From the NCBI RefSeq assembly GCF_963678635.1, contig NC_087064.1, forward strand, positions 44,687,346 to 44,751,345: a DNA stretch of 64,000 bases, written 5' to 3'. This DNA is from Symsagittifera roscoffensis. Its lineage: Eukaryota > Xenacoelomorpha > Acoela > Convolutidae. Positions 12,721 to 26,481 of this stretch are shown piece after piece; position 1 is the first letter of the stretch, and each line of letters begins with the position of its first letter. The notes under the pieces were generated by a model. The model saw only the letters and a program-made list of their open reading frames with translations. It made no database searches and was not told the DNA's origin. The position numbers were made by a program, and so were the translations under genes.

Positions 12721-14039
12721 TTATGATTCGACTCTGGTCGACTCATGGTTCGACCCTGTTCGACTCATGATTCGACTCTGTTCCACTCATGATTCCACCC
12801 TGTTCGACCCATGATTTCACCCTGTTCGACTCATGATTCGACCCTGTTCGACTCATGATTCGACCCTGTTCGACTCATGATTCGACCCTGTTGCACTCAT
12901 GATTCGACCCTGTTCGACTCATGATTCGACCATGATCGACTCATGATTCAAACCTGTTCGACTCATGATTCGACCCTGTTCCACTCATGATTCGACCCTG
13001 TTCGACTAATGATTCGACCCTGTTCCACTCATGATTCGACCCTGTTCGACTCATGATTCGACCCTGTTCGACTCTTGATTCGACCCTGTTCGACTCATGA
13101 TTCGACCATGTTCGACTCATGATTCGACCTTGTTCGATTCATGATTCGACCCTGTTGCACTCATGATTCGACCCTGTTCGACTTATGATTCGACTCTGGT
13201 CGACTCATGGTTCGACCCTGTTCGACTCATGATTCGACTCTGCTCCACTCATGATTCCACCCTGTTCGACACATGATTTCACCCTGTTCGACTCATGATT
13301 CGACCCTGTTCGACTCTTGATTCGACCCTGTTCGACTCATGATTCGACCATGTTCGACTCATGATTCGACCCTGTTCCACTCATGATTCCACCCTGTTTG
13401 ACTCATGATTTCACACTGTTCGACTCATGATTCGACCCTGTTCGACTCATGATTCGACCCTGTTCGACTCATGATTCGACCCTGTTGCACTCATGATTCG
13501 ACCCTGTTCGACTTAAGATTCGACTCTGGTCGACTCATGGTTCGACCCTGTTCGACTCATGATTCGTCCATGATCGACTCATGATTCGACTCTGGTCGAC
13601 TCATGATTCGACCCTGTTCTACTCATGATTCGACCATGATCGACTCATGATTCGACCTTGTTCGACTCATGATTCGACCCTGTTCGACTCATGATTCGAC
13701 CATGTTCGACTCATGATTCGACCCTGTTCGACTCATGATTCGACCCTGTTGCACTCATGATTCGACCCTGTTCGACTTATGATTCGACTCTGGTCGACTC
13801 ATGGTTCGACCCTGTTCGACTCATGATTCGACTCTGTTCCACTCATGAGTCCACCCTGTTCGACACATGATTTCACCCTGTTCGACTCATGATTCGACCC
13901 TGTTCGACTCTTGATTCGACCCTGTTCGACTCATGATTCGACCATGTTCGACTCATGATTCGACCCTGTTGCACTCATGATTCGACCCTGTTCGACTCAT
14001 GATTCGACCCTGTTCCACTCATGATTCGACCTGTTCGAC
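12721..14039. repeat. 1,319-bp HOR, copy 1
   Basis: This repeats in 14,040-15,358 at 1,319 bp (60 monomers minus 1 bp). Markers are ATTCGTCCATGATCG at about 13,562 and 14,881, CATGAGTCCACCC near 13,848 and 15,167, GACTTAAGATTCG near 13,512 and 14,831, and the 21-bp monomer near 14,027 and 15,316. Few differences separate the copies. Confidence 0.9.
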
Positions 14040-15358
14040 TAATGATTCGACTCTGGTCGACTCATGGTTCGACCCTGTTCGACTCATGATTCGACTCTGT
14101 TCCACTCATGATTCCACCCTGTTCGACCCATGATTTCACCCTGTTCGACTCATGATTCGACCCTGTTCGACTCATGATTCGACCCTGTTCGACTCATGAT
14201 TCGACCCTGTTGCACTCATGATTCGACCCTGTTCGACTCATGATTCGACCATGATCGACTCATGATTCAAACCTGTTCGACTCATGATTCGACCCTGTTC
14301 CACTCATGATTCGACCCTGTTCGACTAATGATTCGACCCTGTTCCACTCATGATTCGACCCTGTTCGACTCATGATTCGACCCTGTTCGACTCTTGATTC
14401 GACCCTGTTCGACTCATGATTCGACCATGTTCGACTCATGATTCGACCTTGTTCGACTCATGATTCGACCCTGTTGCACTCATGATTCGACCCTGTTCGA
14501 CTTATGATTCGACTCTGGTCGACTCATGGTTCGACCCTGTTCGACTCATGATTCGACTCTGCTCCACTCATGACTCCACCCTGTTCGACACATGATTTCA
14601 CCCTGTTCGACTCATGATTCGACCCTGTTCGACTCTTGATTCGACCCTGTTCGACTCATGATTCGACCATGTTCGACTCATGATTCGACCCTGTTCCACT
14701 CATGATTCCACCCTGTTTGACTCATGATTTCACACTGTTCGACTCATGATTCGACCCTGTTCGACTCATGATTCGACCCTGTTCGACTCATGATTCGACC
14801 CTGTTGCACTCATGATTCGACCCTGTTCGACTTAAGATTCGACTCTGGTCGACTCATGGTTCGACCCTGTTCGACTCATGATTCGTCCATGATCGACTCA
14901 TGATTCGACTCTGGTCGACTCATGATTCGACCCTGTTCTACTCATGATTCGATCATGATCGACTCATGATTCGACCTTGTTCGACTCATGATTCGACCCT
15001 GTTCGACTCATGATTCGACCATGTTCGACTCATGATTCGACCCTGTTCGACTCATGATTCGACCCTGTTGCACTCATGATTCGACCCTGTTCGACTTATG
15101 ATTCGACTCTGGTCGACTCATGGTTCGACCCTGTTCGACTCATGATTCGACTCTGTTCCACTCATGAGTCCACCCTGTTCGACACATGATTTTACCCTGT
15201 TCGACTCATGATTCGACCCTGTTCGACTCTTGATTCGACCCTGTTCGACTCATGATTCGACCCTGTTGCACTCATGATTCGACCCTGTTCGACTCATGAT
15301 TCGACCCTGTTCCACTCATGATTCGACCTGTTCGACTAATGATTCGACCCTGTTCCAC
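14040..15358. repeat. 1,319-bp HOR, copy 2
   Basis: Tandem partner of 12,721-14,039. The junction is visible at about 14,040, where GACTAATGATTCGACTCTGG joins the end of one cassette (GACTAATG) to the start of the next (GACTCTGG). In this copy GACTAATG is instead followed by ATTCGACCCTG near 15,335. Private changes include CATGACTCCACC near 14,572 and GATCATGATCG near 14,951. Confidence 0.9.
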
Positions 15359-16434
15359 TCATGATTCGACCCTGTTCGACTCATGATTCGAACCTGTTCG
15401 ACTCATGATTCGACCATGTTCGACTCATGATTCGACCCTGTTGCACTCATGATTCGACCCTGTTCTACTCATGATTCGACCATGATCGACTCATGATTCG
15501 ACCCTGTTCAACTCTTGATTCGACCATGATCGACTCATGATTCGACCCTGTTCAACTCTTGATTCGACCCTGTTCCACTCATGATTCGACCCGGTTCGAC
15601 TTATGATTCGACTCTGGTCGACTCATGGTTCGACCCTGTTCGACTCATGATTCGACTCTGTTCCACTCATGATTCCACCCTGTTCGACCCATGATTTCAC
15701 CCTGTTCGACTCATGATTCGACCCTGTTCGACTCATGATTCGACCCTGTTCGACTCATGATTCGACCCTGTTGCACTCATGATTCGACCCTGTTCGACTT
15801 ATGATTCGACTCTGGTCGAGTCATGGTTCGACCCTGTTCGACTCATGATTCGACCATGATCGACTCATGAATTGACTCTGGTCGACTCATGATTCGACCC
15901 TGTTCTACTCATGATTCGACCATGATCGACTCATGATTCGACCCTGTTCAACTCATGATTTGACCCTGTTCCATCATGATTCGACCCTGTTCGACTTATG
16001 ACTCTACTCTGTTCCACTCATGGTTCCACCCTGTTCGACTCATCATTTCACCCTGTTCGACTCATGATTCGACCCTGTTCGGCTCATGATTCGACCATGT
16101 TCGACTCATGATTCGACCCTGTTCGACTCATGATTCGACCATGATCGACTCATGATTCGACCCTGTTCGACTCATGATTCGACCATGATCGACTCATGAT
16201 TCAAACCTGTTCGACTCATGATTCGACCCTATTCCACTCATGATTCGACCCTGTTCGACTAATGATTCGACCCTGTTCCACTCATGATTCGACCCTGTTC
16301 GACTCATGATTCGACCCTGTTCGACTCTTGATTCGACCCTGTTCGACTCATGATTCGACCATGTTCGACTCATGATTCGACCTTGTTCGACTCATGATTC
16401 GACCCTGTTGCACTCATGATTCGACCCTGTTCGA

Positions 16435-17320
16435 CTTATGATTCGACTCTGGTCGACTCATTGTTCGACCCTGTTCGACTCATGATTCGACTCTGTTCCA
16501 CTCATGATTCCACCCTGTTCGACTCATGATTTCACCCTGGTCGACTCATGATTCGACCCTGTTCGACTTATGATTCGACCCTGTTCGACTCATGATTCGA
16601 CCCTGTAGCACTCATGATTCGACCCTGTTCGACTTATGATTCGACTCTGGTCGACTCATGGTTCGACCCTGTTCGACTCATGATTCGACCATGATCGACT
16701 CATGATTCGACTCTGGTCGACTCATGATTCGACCCTGTTCTACTCATGATTCGACCATGATCGACTCATGATTCGACCCTGTTCGACTCATGATTCGACC
16801 CTGTTCGACTCATGATTCGACCATGATCGACTCATGATTCAAACCTGTTCGACTCATGATTCGACCCTGTTCGACTCATGATTCGACCCTGTTCGACTCA
16901 TGATTCGACCCTGTTGCATTCATGATTCGACCCTGTTCGACTTATGATTCGACTCTGTTCGACTCATGATTCGACCCTGTTCCACTCATGATTCGACCCT
17001 GTTCGACTCATGATTCGACCCTGTTTGACTCTTGATTCGACCCTGTTCGACTCATGATTCGACCCTGTTCGACTCATGATTCGACCCTGTTGCATTCATG
17101 ATTCGACCCTGTTCGACTTATGATTCGACTCTGGTCGACTCATGGTTCGACCCTGTTCGACTCATGATTCGACTCTGTTCCACTCATGATTCCACCCTGT
17201 TCGACTCATGATTTAACCCTGTTCGACTCATGATTCGACCCTGTTCGACTCATGATTCGACCCTGTTGCACTCATGATTCGACCCTGTTCGACTTTTGAT
17301 TCGACTCTGGTCGACTCATG
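16435..17320. repeat. Cassette with TGTAGCACTC and ATTGTTCGACC, ancestral-like copy
   Basis: The markers CTCATTGTTCGACC (about 16,458), TTTCACCCTGGTCGACTC (about 16,531) and CCCTGTAGCACTC (about 16,608) are the ones that dominate 53,751-63,000. Here TGTAGCACTC was seen once. The stretch is therefore either the seed of, or a remnant of, the cassette amplified at the far end of the window. It lies at the right end of block A, just as its relatives lie to the right of block A'. Confidence 0.75.
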
Positions 17321-17399
17321 GTTCGATCCTGTTCGACTCATGATTCGACTCTGTTCCACTCATGATTCCACCGTGTTCGACTCATGATTTCACCCTGTT

Positions 17400-20300
17400 C
17401 GACTCATGATTCGACCATGTTCGATCTCATGATTCGAACCTGTTCGACTCATGATTCGACCCTGTTCGACTCATGATTCGACCATGATCGACTCATGTTT
17501 CGACCCTGTTCGACTCATGATTCGACCCTGTTCCACTCATGATTCGATCCTGTTCGACTCATGATTTGACCCTGTTCCACTCATGATTCGACCCTGTTCG
17601 ACTCATGATTGGACCCTGTTCGACTCATGATTCGACCCTGCTCGACTCATGATTCGACTCTATTCCACTCATGATTCCACCCTCTTCGACTCATGATTTC
17701 ACCCTGTTCAACTCATGATTCGACCCTGTTCGACTCATGATTCGACCCTGTTCGACTCATGATTCGACCATGATCGACTCATGATTCGACCCTGTTCGAC
17801 TCATGATTCGACCCTGTTCGACTCATGATTCGACCCTGTTCGACTCATGATTCGACCCTGTTCGACTCTTGATTCGACCCTGTTCGACTCATGATTCGAC
17901 CCTGTTCGACTCATGATTCGACCCTGTTCCACACATGATTCGACCCGGTTCGACTCATGACTCGACTCTGTTCCACTCATGGTTCCACCCTGTTCGACTC
18001 ATCATTACATCCTGTTCCACTCATGATTCGACCCTGTTCGACTCATGATTCGACCCTGTTCGACTCATGATTCGACCCTGTTCGACTCATGATTCGACCC
18101 TGTTCGACTCATGATTCGACCATGATCGACTCATGATACGACCCTGTTCGACTCATGTTTCGACCCTGTTCCATTCATGATTCGACCCTGTTCGACTCAT
18201 GATTCGACCCTGTTCCACTCATGATTCGACCTTGTTCGACTCATGATTCGACCCTGTTCGACTCATGATTCGACTCTGTTCGACTCATGATTCGACCCTG
18301 TTCGACTCATGATTCGACCCTGTTCGACTCATGTTTCGACCCAGTTCCACTCGTGATTCGACCCTATTCGACTCATGATTCGACTCTGTTCGACTCATGG
18401 TTCGACCCGGTTCGACTCATGATTCGACTCTGTTCCACTCATGATTCCAACCTGTTCGACTCATGATTTCACCCTGTTCGACTCATGATTCGACCCTGTT
18501 CGACTCATGATTCGACCCTGTTCGACTCATGATTTGACCCGGTTCGACTCGTGATTCGACCCCGTTCCACTCATGATTCGACACTGTTCGACTCATGATT
18601 CGAACCTGTTCCACTCATGATTCGAACCTGTTCGACTCATGATTCGACCTTGTTCCAGTTATGATTCCACCCTGTTCGATTCATGATATCACCCTGTTCG
18701 ACTCATGGTCCGACCCGGTTCGACTCATGATTCGACTCTGTTCCACTCATGATTCCACCCTGTTCGACTCATGGTTTCACCCTATTCGACTCATGATTCG
18801 ACCCTGTTCGACTCATGATTCGACCCTGTTCGACTCATGATTTGACCCTGTTCGAGTCATGTTTCGATCCTGTTCCACTCATGATTCGACACTGTTCGAC
18901 TCATGATTCGACCCTGTTCCACTCATGATTCGACCCTGTTCGACTCATGATTCGACCCTGTTCCACTTATGATTCGACACTGTTCGACTCATGATTCGAC
19001 CCTGTTCGACTCATGATTCCACCCTGTTCGAATCTTGGTTCGACCTTGTTCGACTCATGATTCGACCCTGTTCGACTCATGATTCGACCCTGTTCCACTC
19101 ATGATTCGACCCGGTTCGACTCATGACTCGACTCTGTTCCACTCATCGTTCCACCCTGTTCGGCTCATCATTTCATCCTGTTCGACTCATGAGTCGACCC
19201 TGTTGGACTCATGATTCGACCCTGTTCGACTCATGATTCGACCCTGTTCGACTCATGATTCGACCATGATCGACTCATGATACGACCCTGTTCGACTCAT
19301 GTTTCGACCCTGTTCCATTCATGATTCGACCCTGTTCGATTCATGATTCGACCCTGTTCCACTCATGATCCGACCTTGTTCGACTCATGATTCGACCCTG
19401 CTCGACTCATGATTCGACCCTGTTCGACTCATGATTCGACCCTGTTCGACTCATGATTCGACCCTGTTCGACTCATGTTTCGACCCAGTTCCACTCATGA
19501 TTCGACCCTGTTCGACTCATGATTTGACCCTGTTCGACTCATGATTCGACCCTGTACCACTCATGATTCGACTCTGTTCCACTCATGATTCCAACCTGTT
19601 CGACTCATGGTTTCACCCTGTTCGACTCGTGATTCGACCCTGTTCCACTTATGATTCGACACTGTTCGACTCATGATTCGACCCTGTTCCACTCATGATT
19701 CGAACCTGTTTGACTCATGATTCGACCTTGTTCCAGTTATGATTCCACCCTGTTCGATTCATGATTTCACCCTGTTCGACTCATAGTTCGACCCGGTTCG
19801 ACTCATGATTCGACTCTGTTCCACTCATGATTCCACCCTGTTCGACTCATGATTTCACCCTGTTCGACTCATGATTCGACCCTGTTCGACTCATGATTCG
19901 ACCCTGTTCGACTCATGATTTGACCCTGTTCGACTCATGATTCGAACCTGTTCCACTCATGATTCGACACTGTTCGACTCATGATTCGACCCTGTTCCAC
20001 TCATGATTCGACCCTGTTCGACTCATGATTCGACCCTGTTCCACTTATGATTCGACACAGTTCGACTCATGATTCGACCCTGTTCGACTCATGATTCCAC
20101 CCTGTTCGACTCATGATTCGACCCTGTTCGACTCATGATTCGACCATGATCGACTCATGATTCGACCCTGTTCGACTCATGTTTCGACCCTGTTCCACTC
20201 ATGATTCGACCCTGTTCGACTCATGTTTCGACCCCGTTCCACTCATGATTCGACCCTGTTCGACTCATGATTCAACCCTATTCGACTCATGATTCGACCC

Positions 20301-22000
20301 TGTTTCACTCATGATTCGACCCAGCTCGAATCATGATTTGACCCTGTTCGACTCATGATTCGACCCGGTTCGACTCATGATTTCACCCTGTTCGACTCAT
20401 GATTGGACCCTGTTCGACTCATGATTCGACCCTGTTCGACTCATGATTCGACCCTATTCGACTCATGATTCGACCCTGTTCCACTCATGATTCGACCATG
20501 ATCGACTCATGATTCGACCCTGTTCCACTCATGTTTCGACTCTGTTCGACTCATGATTCGACCCTGTTCGACTCATGATTCGACCCTGTTCGACTCTTGA
20601 TTCGACCATGATCGACTCATGATTCGACCCTGTTCGACTCATGTTTCGACCCTGTTCCACTCATGATTCGACCCTGTTCGACTCATGTTTCGACCCCGTT
20701 CCACTCATGATGCGACCCTGTTCGACTCATGATTCAACCCTATTCGACTCATGATTCGACCCTGTTTCACTCATGATTCGACCCAGCTCGAATCATGATT
20801 TGACCCTGTTCGACTCATGATTCGACCCGGTTCGACTCATGATTCGACCCTGTTCGACTCATGATTCGACCCTGTTCGACTCATGATTCGACCCTGTTCC
20901 ACTCATGATTCGACCATGATCGACTCATGATTCAACCCTATTCGACTCATGATTCGACCCTGTTTCACTCATGATTCGACCCAGCTCGAATCATGATTTC
21001 ACCCTGTTCGACTCATGATTGGACCCTGTTCGACTCATGATTCGACCCTGTTCGACTCATGATTCGACCCTGTTCGACTCATGATTCGACCCTGTTCGAC
21101 TCATGATTCGACCCTGTTCGACTCATGATTCGACCCTGTTCCACTCATGATTCGACCATGATCGACTCATGTTTCGACCCTGTTCCACTCATGATTCGAC
21201 CCTGTTCGACTCATGTTTCGACCCCGTTCCACTCATGATGCGACCCTGTTCGACTCATGATTCAACCCTATTCGACTCATGATTCGACCCTGTTTCACTC
21301 ATGATTCGACCCAGCTCGAATCATGATTTGACCCTGTTCGACTCATGATTCGACCCGGTTCGACTCATGATTCGACCCTGTTCGACTCATGATTCGACCC
21401 TGTTCGACTCATGATTCGACCCTGTTCCACTCATGATGCGACCCTGTTCGACTCATGATTCAACCCTATTCGACTCATGATTCGACCCTGTTTCACTCAT
21501 GATTCGACCCAGCTCGAATCATGATTTCACCCTGTTCGACTCATGATTGGACCCTGTTCGACTCATGATTCGACCCTGTTCGACTCATGATTCGACCCTG
21601 TTCGACTCATGATTCGACCCTGTTCCACTCATGATTCGACCATGATCGACTCATGATTCGACCCTGTTCGACTCATGATTCGACCCTGTTCCACTCATAT
21701 TTCGACCCTGTTCGACTCATGATTCGACCCTGTTCGACTCATGATTCGACCCTGTTCGACTCTTGATTCGACCCTATTCGAATCATGATTCGACCCTGTT
21801 CGACTCATGATTCGACCCTGTTGCACTCATGATTCGACCCTGTTCGACTCATGATTCGACCCTGTTCGACTCAGGATTCGACCCTGTTCCACTCATGATT
21901 CGACCCTGTTCGACTCATGATTCGACCCTGTTCGACTCTTGGTTCGGCCCTGTTCGACTCTTGATTCGATCCTGTTCGACTCATGATTCAACCCTGCTCG
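17400..22000. repeat. Block B1: near-consensus satellite with short HORs
   Basis: Many monomers match the consensus, mixed with TTCCAC and CATGTTTCGACC variants. A cassette at about 17,541-17,690 (GATCCTG, ATTTGACCC, ATTGGACCC, CTGCTCGAC, CCTCTTCGAC) also appears near 2,545-2,690 and 42,530-42,670, so B1 shares ancestry with the A blocks. One +1 monomer (GTTCGATCTCATG) lies near 17,422. GATACGACC first appears near 18,136. I saw no GGTCGAC monomer between about 17,310 and 41,170. Confidence 0.75.
20250..21640. repeat. HOR marked by CCAGCTCGAATCATG, spacings 462, 198, 330 and 198 bp
   Basis: The marker CCAGCTCGAA occurs at 20,321, 20,783, 20,981, 21,311 and 21,509. Spacings are 21, 9, 15 and 9 monomers; the alternation 330+198 gives a 528-bp compound unit. 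Each marker is preceded by GATTCAACCCTATTCG and CCTGTTTCACTC monomers. The same marker reappears, with CTTG replacing CATG, near 25,423 and 26,875. Confidence 0.85.
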
Positions 22001-25000
22001 ACTCATGATTTGACTCTGTTCCTTTATTGATTCGACCCTGTTTGACTCATGTATTGACCCTGTTCGACTCATGTTTCGACCCTGTTCGACTCATGATTCG
22101 ACCCTGTTCGACTCATGATTCGACCATGTTCGACTCATGATTCGACCCTGTTCGACTCAAGATTCGACCCTGTTCCACTCATGATTCGACCCTGTTCGAC
22201 TCATGATTCGACCCTGTTCCACTCATGATTCGACCCTGTTCGACTCATGATTCGACCCTGTTCGACTCTTGATTCGACCCTGTTCGAATCATGATTCGAC
22301 CCTGTTCGACTCATGATTCGACCCTGTTGCACTCATGATTTGACCCTGTTCGACTCATGATTCGACCCTGTTCGACTCATGATTCGACCCTGTTCGACTC
22401 AGGATTCGACCCTGTTCCACTCATGATTCGACCCTGTTCGACGCATGATTCGACCCTGTTCGACTCTTGGTTGGACCCTGTTCGACTCTTGATTCGATCC
22501 TGTTCGACTCATGATTCAACCCTGCTCGACTCATGATTTGACTCTGTTCCTTTATTGATTCGACCCTGTTTGACTCATGTTTTGACCCTGTTCGACTCAT
22601 GATTCGACCCTGTTCGACTCTTGGTTCGGCCCTGTTCGACTCTTGATTCGATCCTGTTCGACTCATGATTCAACCCTGCTCGACTCATGATTTGACTCTG
22701 TTCCTTTATTGATTCGACCCTGTTTGACTCATGTATTGACCCTGTTCGACTCATGTTTCGACCCTGTTCGACTCATGATTCGACCCTGTTCGACTCATGA
22801 TTCGACCATGTTCGACTCATGATTCGACCCTGTTCGACTCAAGATTCGACCCTGTTCCACTCATGATTCGACCCTGTTCGACTCATGATTCGACCCTGTT
22901 CCACTCATGATTCGACCCTGTTCGACTCATGATTCGACCCTGTTCGACTCTTGATTCGACCCTGTTCGAATCATGATTCGACCCTGTTCGACTCATGATT
23001 CGACCCTGTTGCACTCATGATTTGACCCTGTTCGACTCATGATTCGACCCTGTTCGACTCATGATTCGACCCTGTTCGACTCAGGATTCGACCCTGTTCC
23101 ACTCATGATTCGACCCTGTTCGACGCATGATTCGACCCTGTTCGACTCTTGGTTGGACCCTGTTCGACTCTTGATTCGATCCTGTTCGACTCATGATTCA
23201 ACCCTGCTCGACTCATGATTTGACTCTGTTCCTTTATTGATTCGACCCTGTTTGACTCATGTTTTGACCCTGTTCGACTCATGATTCGACCCTGTTCGAC
23301 TCTTGGTTCGGCCCTGTTCGACTCTTGATTCGATCCTGTTCGACTCATGATTCAACCCGGTTCGACTCATGATTTCACCCTGTTCGACTCATGATTGAAC
23401 CCTGTTCGACTCATGATTCGACCCTGTTCGACTCATGATTCGACCCTGTTCGACTCATGATTCGACCCTGTTCCACTCATGATTCGACCATGATCGACTC
23501 ATGATTCGACCCTGTTCGACTCATGATTCGACCCTGTTCCACTCATATTTCGACCCTGTTCGACTCATGATTCGACCCTGTTCGACTCATGATTCGACCC
23601 TGTTCGACTCTTGATTCGACCCTATTCGAATCATGATTCGAACCTGTTCGACTCATGATTCGACCCTGTTGCACTCATGATTCGACCCTGTTCGACTCAT
23701 GATTCGACCCTGTTCGACTCAGGATTCGACCCTGTTCCACTCATGATTCGACCCTGTTCGACGCATGATTCGACCCTGTTCGACTCTTGGTTCGGCCCTG
23801 TTGGACTCTTGATTCGATCCTGTTCGACTCATGATTCAACCCTGCTCGACTCATGATTTGACTCTGTTCCTTTATTGATTCGACCCTGTTTGACTCATGT
23901 ATTGACCCTGTTCGACTCATGTTTCGACCCTGTTCGACTCATGATTCGACCCTGTTCGACTCATGATTCGACCATGTTCGACTCATGATTCGACCCTGTT
24001 CGACTCAAGATTCGACCCTGTTCCACTCATGATTCGACCCTGTTCGACTCATGATTCGACCCTGTTCCACTCATGATTCGACCCTGTTCGACTCTTGATT
24101 CGACCCTGTTCGAATCATGATTCGACCCTGTTCGACTCATGATTCGACCCTGTTGCACTCATGATTTGACCCTGTTCGACTCATGATTCGACCCTGTTCG
24201 ACTCATGATTCGACCCTGTTCGACTCAGGATTCGACCCTGTTCCACTCATGATTCGACCCTGTTCGACTCATGATTCGACCCTGTTCGACTCTTGGTTCG
24301 ACCCTGTTCGACTCTTGATTCGATCCTGTTCGACTCATGATTCAACCCTGCTCGACTCATGATTTGACTCTGTTCCTTTATTGATTCGACCCTGTTTGAC
24401 TCATGTTTTGACCCTGTTCGACTCATGATTCGACCCTGTTCGAATCTTGGTTCGGCCCTGTTCGACTCTTGATTCGATCCTGTTCGACTCATGATTCAAC
24501 CCTGCTCGACTCATGATTTGACTCTGTTCCTTTATTGATTCGACCCTGTTTGACTCATGTATTGACCCTGTTCGACTCATGTTTCGACCCTGTTCGACTC
24601 ATGATTCGACCCTGTTCGACTCATGATTCGACCATGTTCGACTCATGATTCGAACCTGTTCGACTCAAGATTCGACCCTGTTCCACTCATGATTCGACCC
24701 TGTTCGACTCATGATTCGACCCTGTTCCACTCATGATTCGACCCTGTTCGACTCATGATTCGACCCTGTTCGACTCTTGATTCGACCCTGTTCGAATCAT
24801 GATTCGACCCTGTTCGACTCATGATTCGACCCTGTTGCACTCATGATTTGACCCTGTTCGAATCATGATTCGACCCTGTTCGACTCATGATTCGACCCTG
24901 TTCGACTCAGGATTCGACCCTGTTCCACTTATGATTCGACCCTGTTCGACTCATGATTCGACCCTGTTCGACTCATGATTCAACCCTGCTCGACTCATGA

Positions 25001-25030
25001 TTTGACTCTGTTCCTTTATTGATTCGACCC
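22000..25030. repeat. Block B2: HOR marked by a divergent TTCCTTTATTG monomer
   Basis: The monomer GACTCTGTTCCTTTATTG replaces CGACTCATG with CTTTATTG. TTTATT occurs at about 22,023, 22,551, 22,705, 23,233, 23,871, 24,377, 24,531 and 25,015, with spacings of 528, 154, 528, 638, 506, 154 and 484 bp. The 528+154 pair forms a 682-bp compound unit. It is always preceded by CAACCCTGCTCGAC and ATTTGACTCTG, and followed by TTTGACTCATGTATTGACC or TTTGACTCATGTTTTGACC. Loss of TGA in these monomers produces identical 81-codon minus-strand frames at 22,421-22,666 and 23,103-23,348, which are satellite translation and not genes. Confidence 0.9.
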
Positions 25031-26481
25031 TGTTTGACTCATGTATTGACCCTGTTCGACTCATGTTTCGACCCTGTTCGACTCATATTCGACCCTGTTC
25101 GACTCATGATTCGACCATGTTCGACTCATGATTCGAACCTGTTCGACTCAAGATTCGACCCTGTTCCACTCATGATTCGACCCTGTTCGACTCATGATTC
25201 GACCCTGTTCCACTCATGATTCGACCCTGTTCGACTCATGATTCGACCCTGTTCGACTCATCATTCGACCATGATCGACTCATGATTCGACCTTGTTCGA
25301 CTCATGATTCGACCTTGTTCCACTCATGATTCGACCCTGTTCGACTCATGATTCGACCCTGTTCGACTCATGATTCAACCCTGTTCGACTCATGGTTCGA
25401 CCCTGTTTCACTCATGATTCGACCCAGCTCGAATCTTGATTCGACCCTGTTCGACTCATGGTTCGACCCGGTTCGACTCATGATTCGAACCTGTTCCACT
25501 CAAGATTCGACCCTGTTCGACTCATGATTCGACCCTGTTCGATTCAAGATTCGACCCTGTTCCACCCATGATGCGACCCTTTTCGACTCATGATTCGACC
25601 CTGTTCGACTCATGATTCGACACTGTTCGACTCATGATTCGACCCTGTTCGACTCATGATTCGACCATAATCGACTCATGATTCGACCCTGTTCGACTCA
25701 TTTTTCGACCCTGTTCCATTCATGATTCGACCCTGTTCTACTCATGATTCGACCCTGTTCCACTCATGATTCGACCTTGTTCGACTCATGATTCGACCCT
25801 ATTCGGCTCATGATTCGACCCTGTTCGACTCATGATTCGACCCTGTTCGACTCATGATTCGAACCTGTTCGACTCATGTTTCGACCCAGTTCCACTCATG
25901 ATTCGACCATGATCGACTCATGATACGACCCTGTTCGACTCATGTTTCGACCTTGTTCCATTCATGATTCGACCCTGTTCGACTCATGATTCGACCCTGT
26001 TCCACTCATGATTCGACCTTGTTCGACTCATGATTCGACCCTGTTCGACTCATGATTCGACCCTGTTCGACTCATGATTCGACCCTGTTCGAATCATGAT
26101 TCGACCCTGTTCGACTCATGATTCGACCCTGTTCGACTCATGATTCGACCATGATCGACTCATGATACGACCCTGTTCCACTCATGATTCGACCCGGTTC
26201 GACTCATGACTCGACTCTGTTCCACTCATGGTTCCACCCTGTTCGACTCATCATTTCATCCTGTTCGACTCATGATTCGACCCTGTTCGACTCATTATTC
26301 GACCCTGTTCGACTCATGATTCGACCCTGTTCGACTCATGATTCGACCATGATCGACTCATGATACGACCCTGTTCGACTCATGTTTCGACCCTGTTCCA
26401 TTCATGATTCGACCCTGTTCGACTCATGATTCGACCCTGTTCCACTCATGATTCGACCTTGTTCGACTCATGATTCGACCC
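25031..26481. repeat. 1,452-bp HOR (66 monomers), copy 1
   Basis: This repeats in 26,482-27,934. Markers are TGTTTGACTCATGTATTG at 25,031 and 26,482, GACCCAGCTCGAATC at about 25,421 and 26,873, and TTCGAATCATG near 26,089 and 27,543. A one-base deletion in this copy (CTCATATTCG near 25,085) and a two-T expansion in copy 2 shift the local offset from 1,451 through 1,452 to 1,454 bp. Confidence 0.9.

Larger units (their letters stand above)
1..17400. repeat. Block A: satellite subfamily with TTGCAC, GACTTATG and GGTCGAC variants
   Basis: This stretch is defined by recurring non-consensus monomers: TTGCACTC (CG to GC in the first TTCGAC box), GACTTATG, CTGGTCGACTCATGG (which creates GTCGAC), GACACATGATTTCACC and GACTAATG. 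A 21-bp monomer that lacks one C (GATTCGACCTG) recurs as a lineage marker, for example near 830, 3,800, 9,825, 12,135 and 15,315. The variants recur in the same order, showing that the block grew by duplicating multi-monomer cassettes. The right edge is set where the last GGTCGAC monomer (about 17,306) gives way to near-consensus monomers. The same markers return after about 40,740. Confidence 0.85.

Noticed and set aside
22421-24492. Minus-strand open frames of 81 codons at 22,421-22,666, 23,103-23,348 and 24,247-24,492.
   Set aside because: They translate the 22-bp repeat (22-residue peptide period) and exist only because variant monomers lose TGA. They are copied with the 682-bp HOR, have no independent start context, and are not distinct from flanking satellite.
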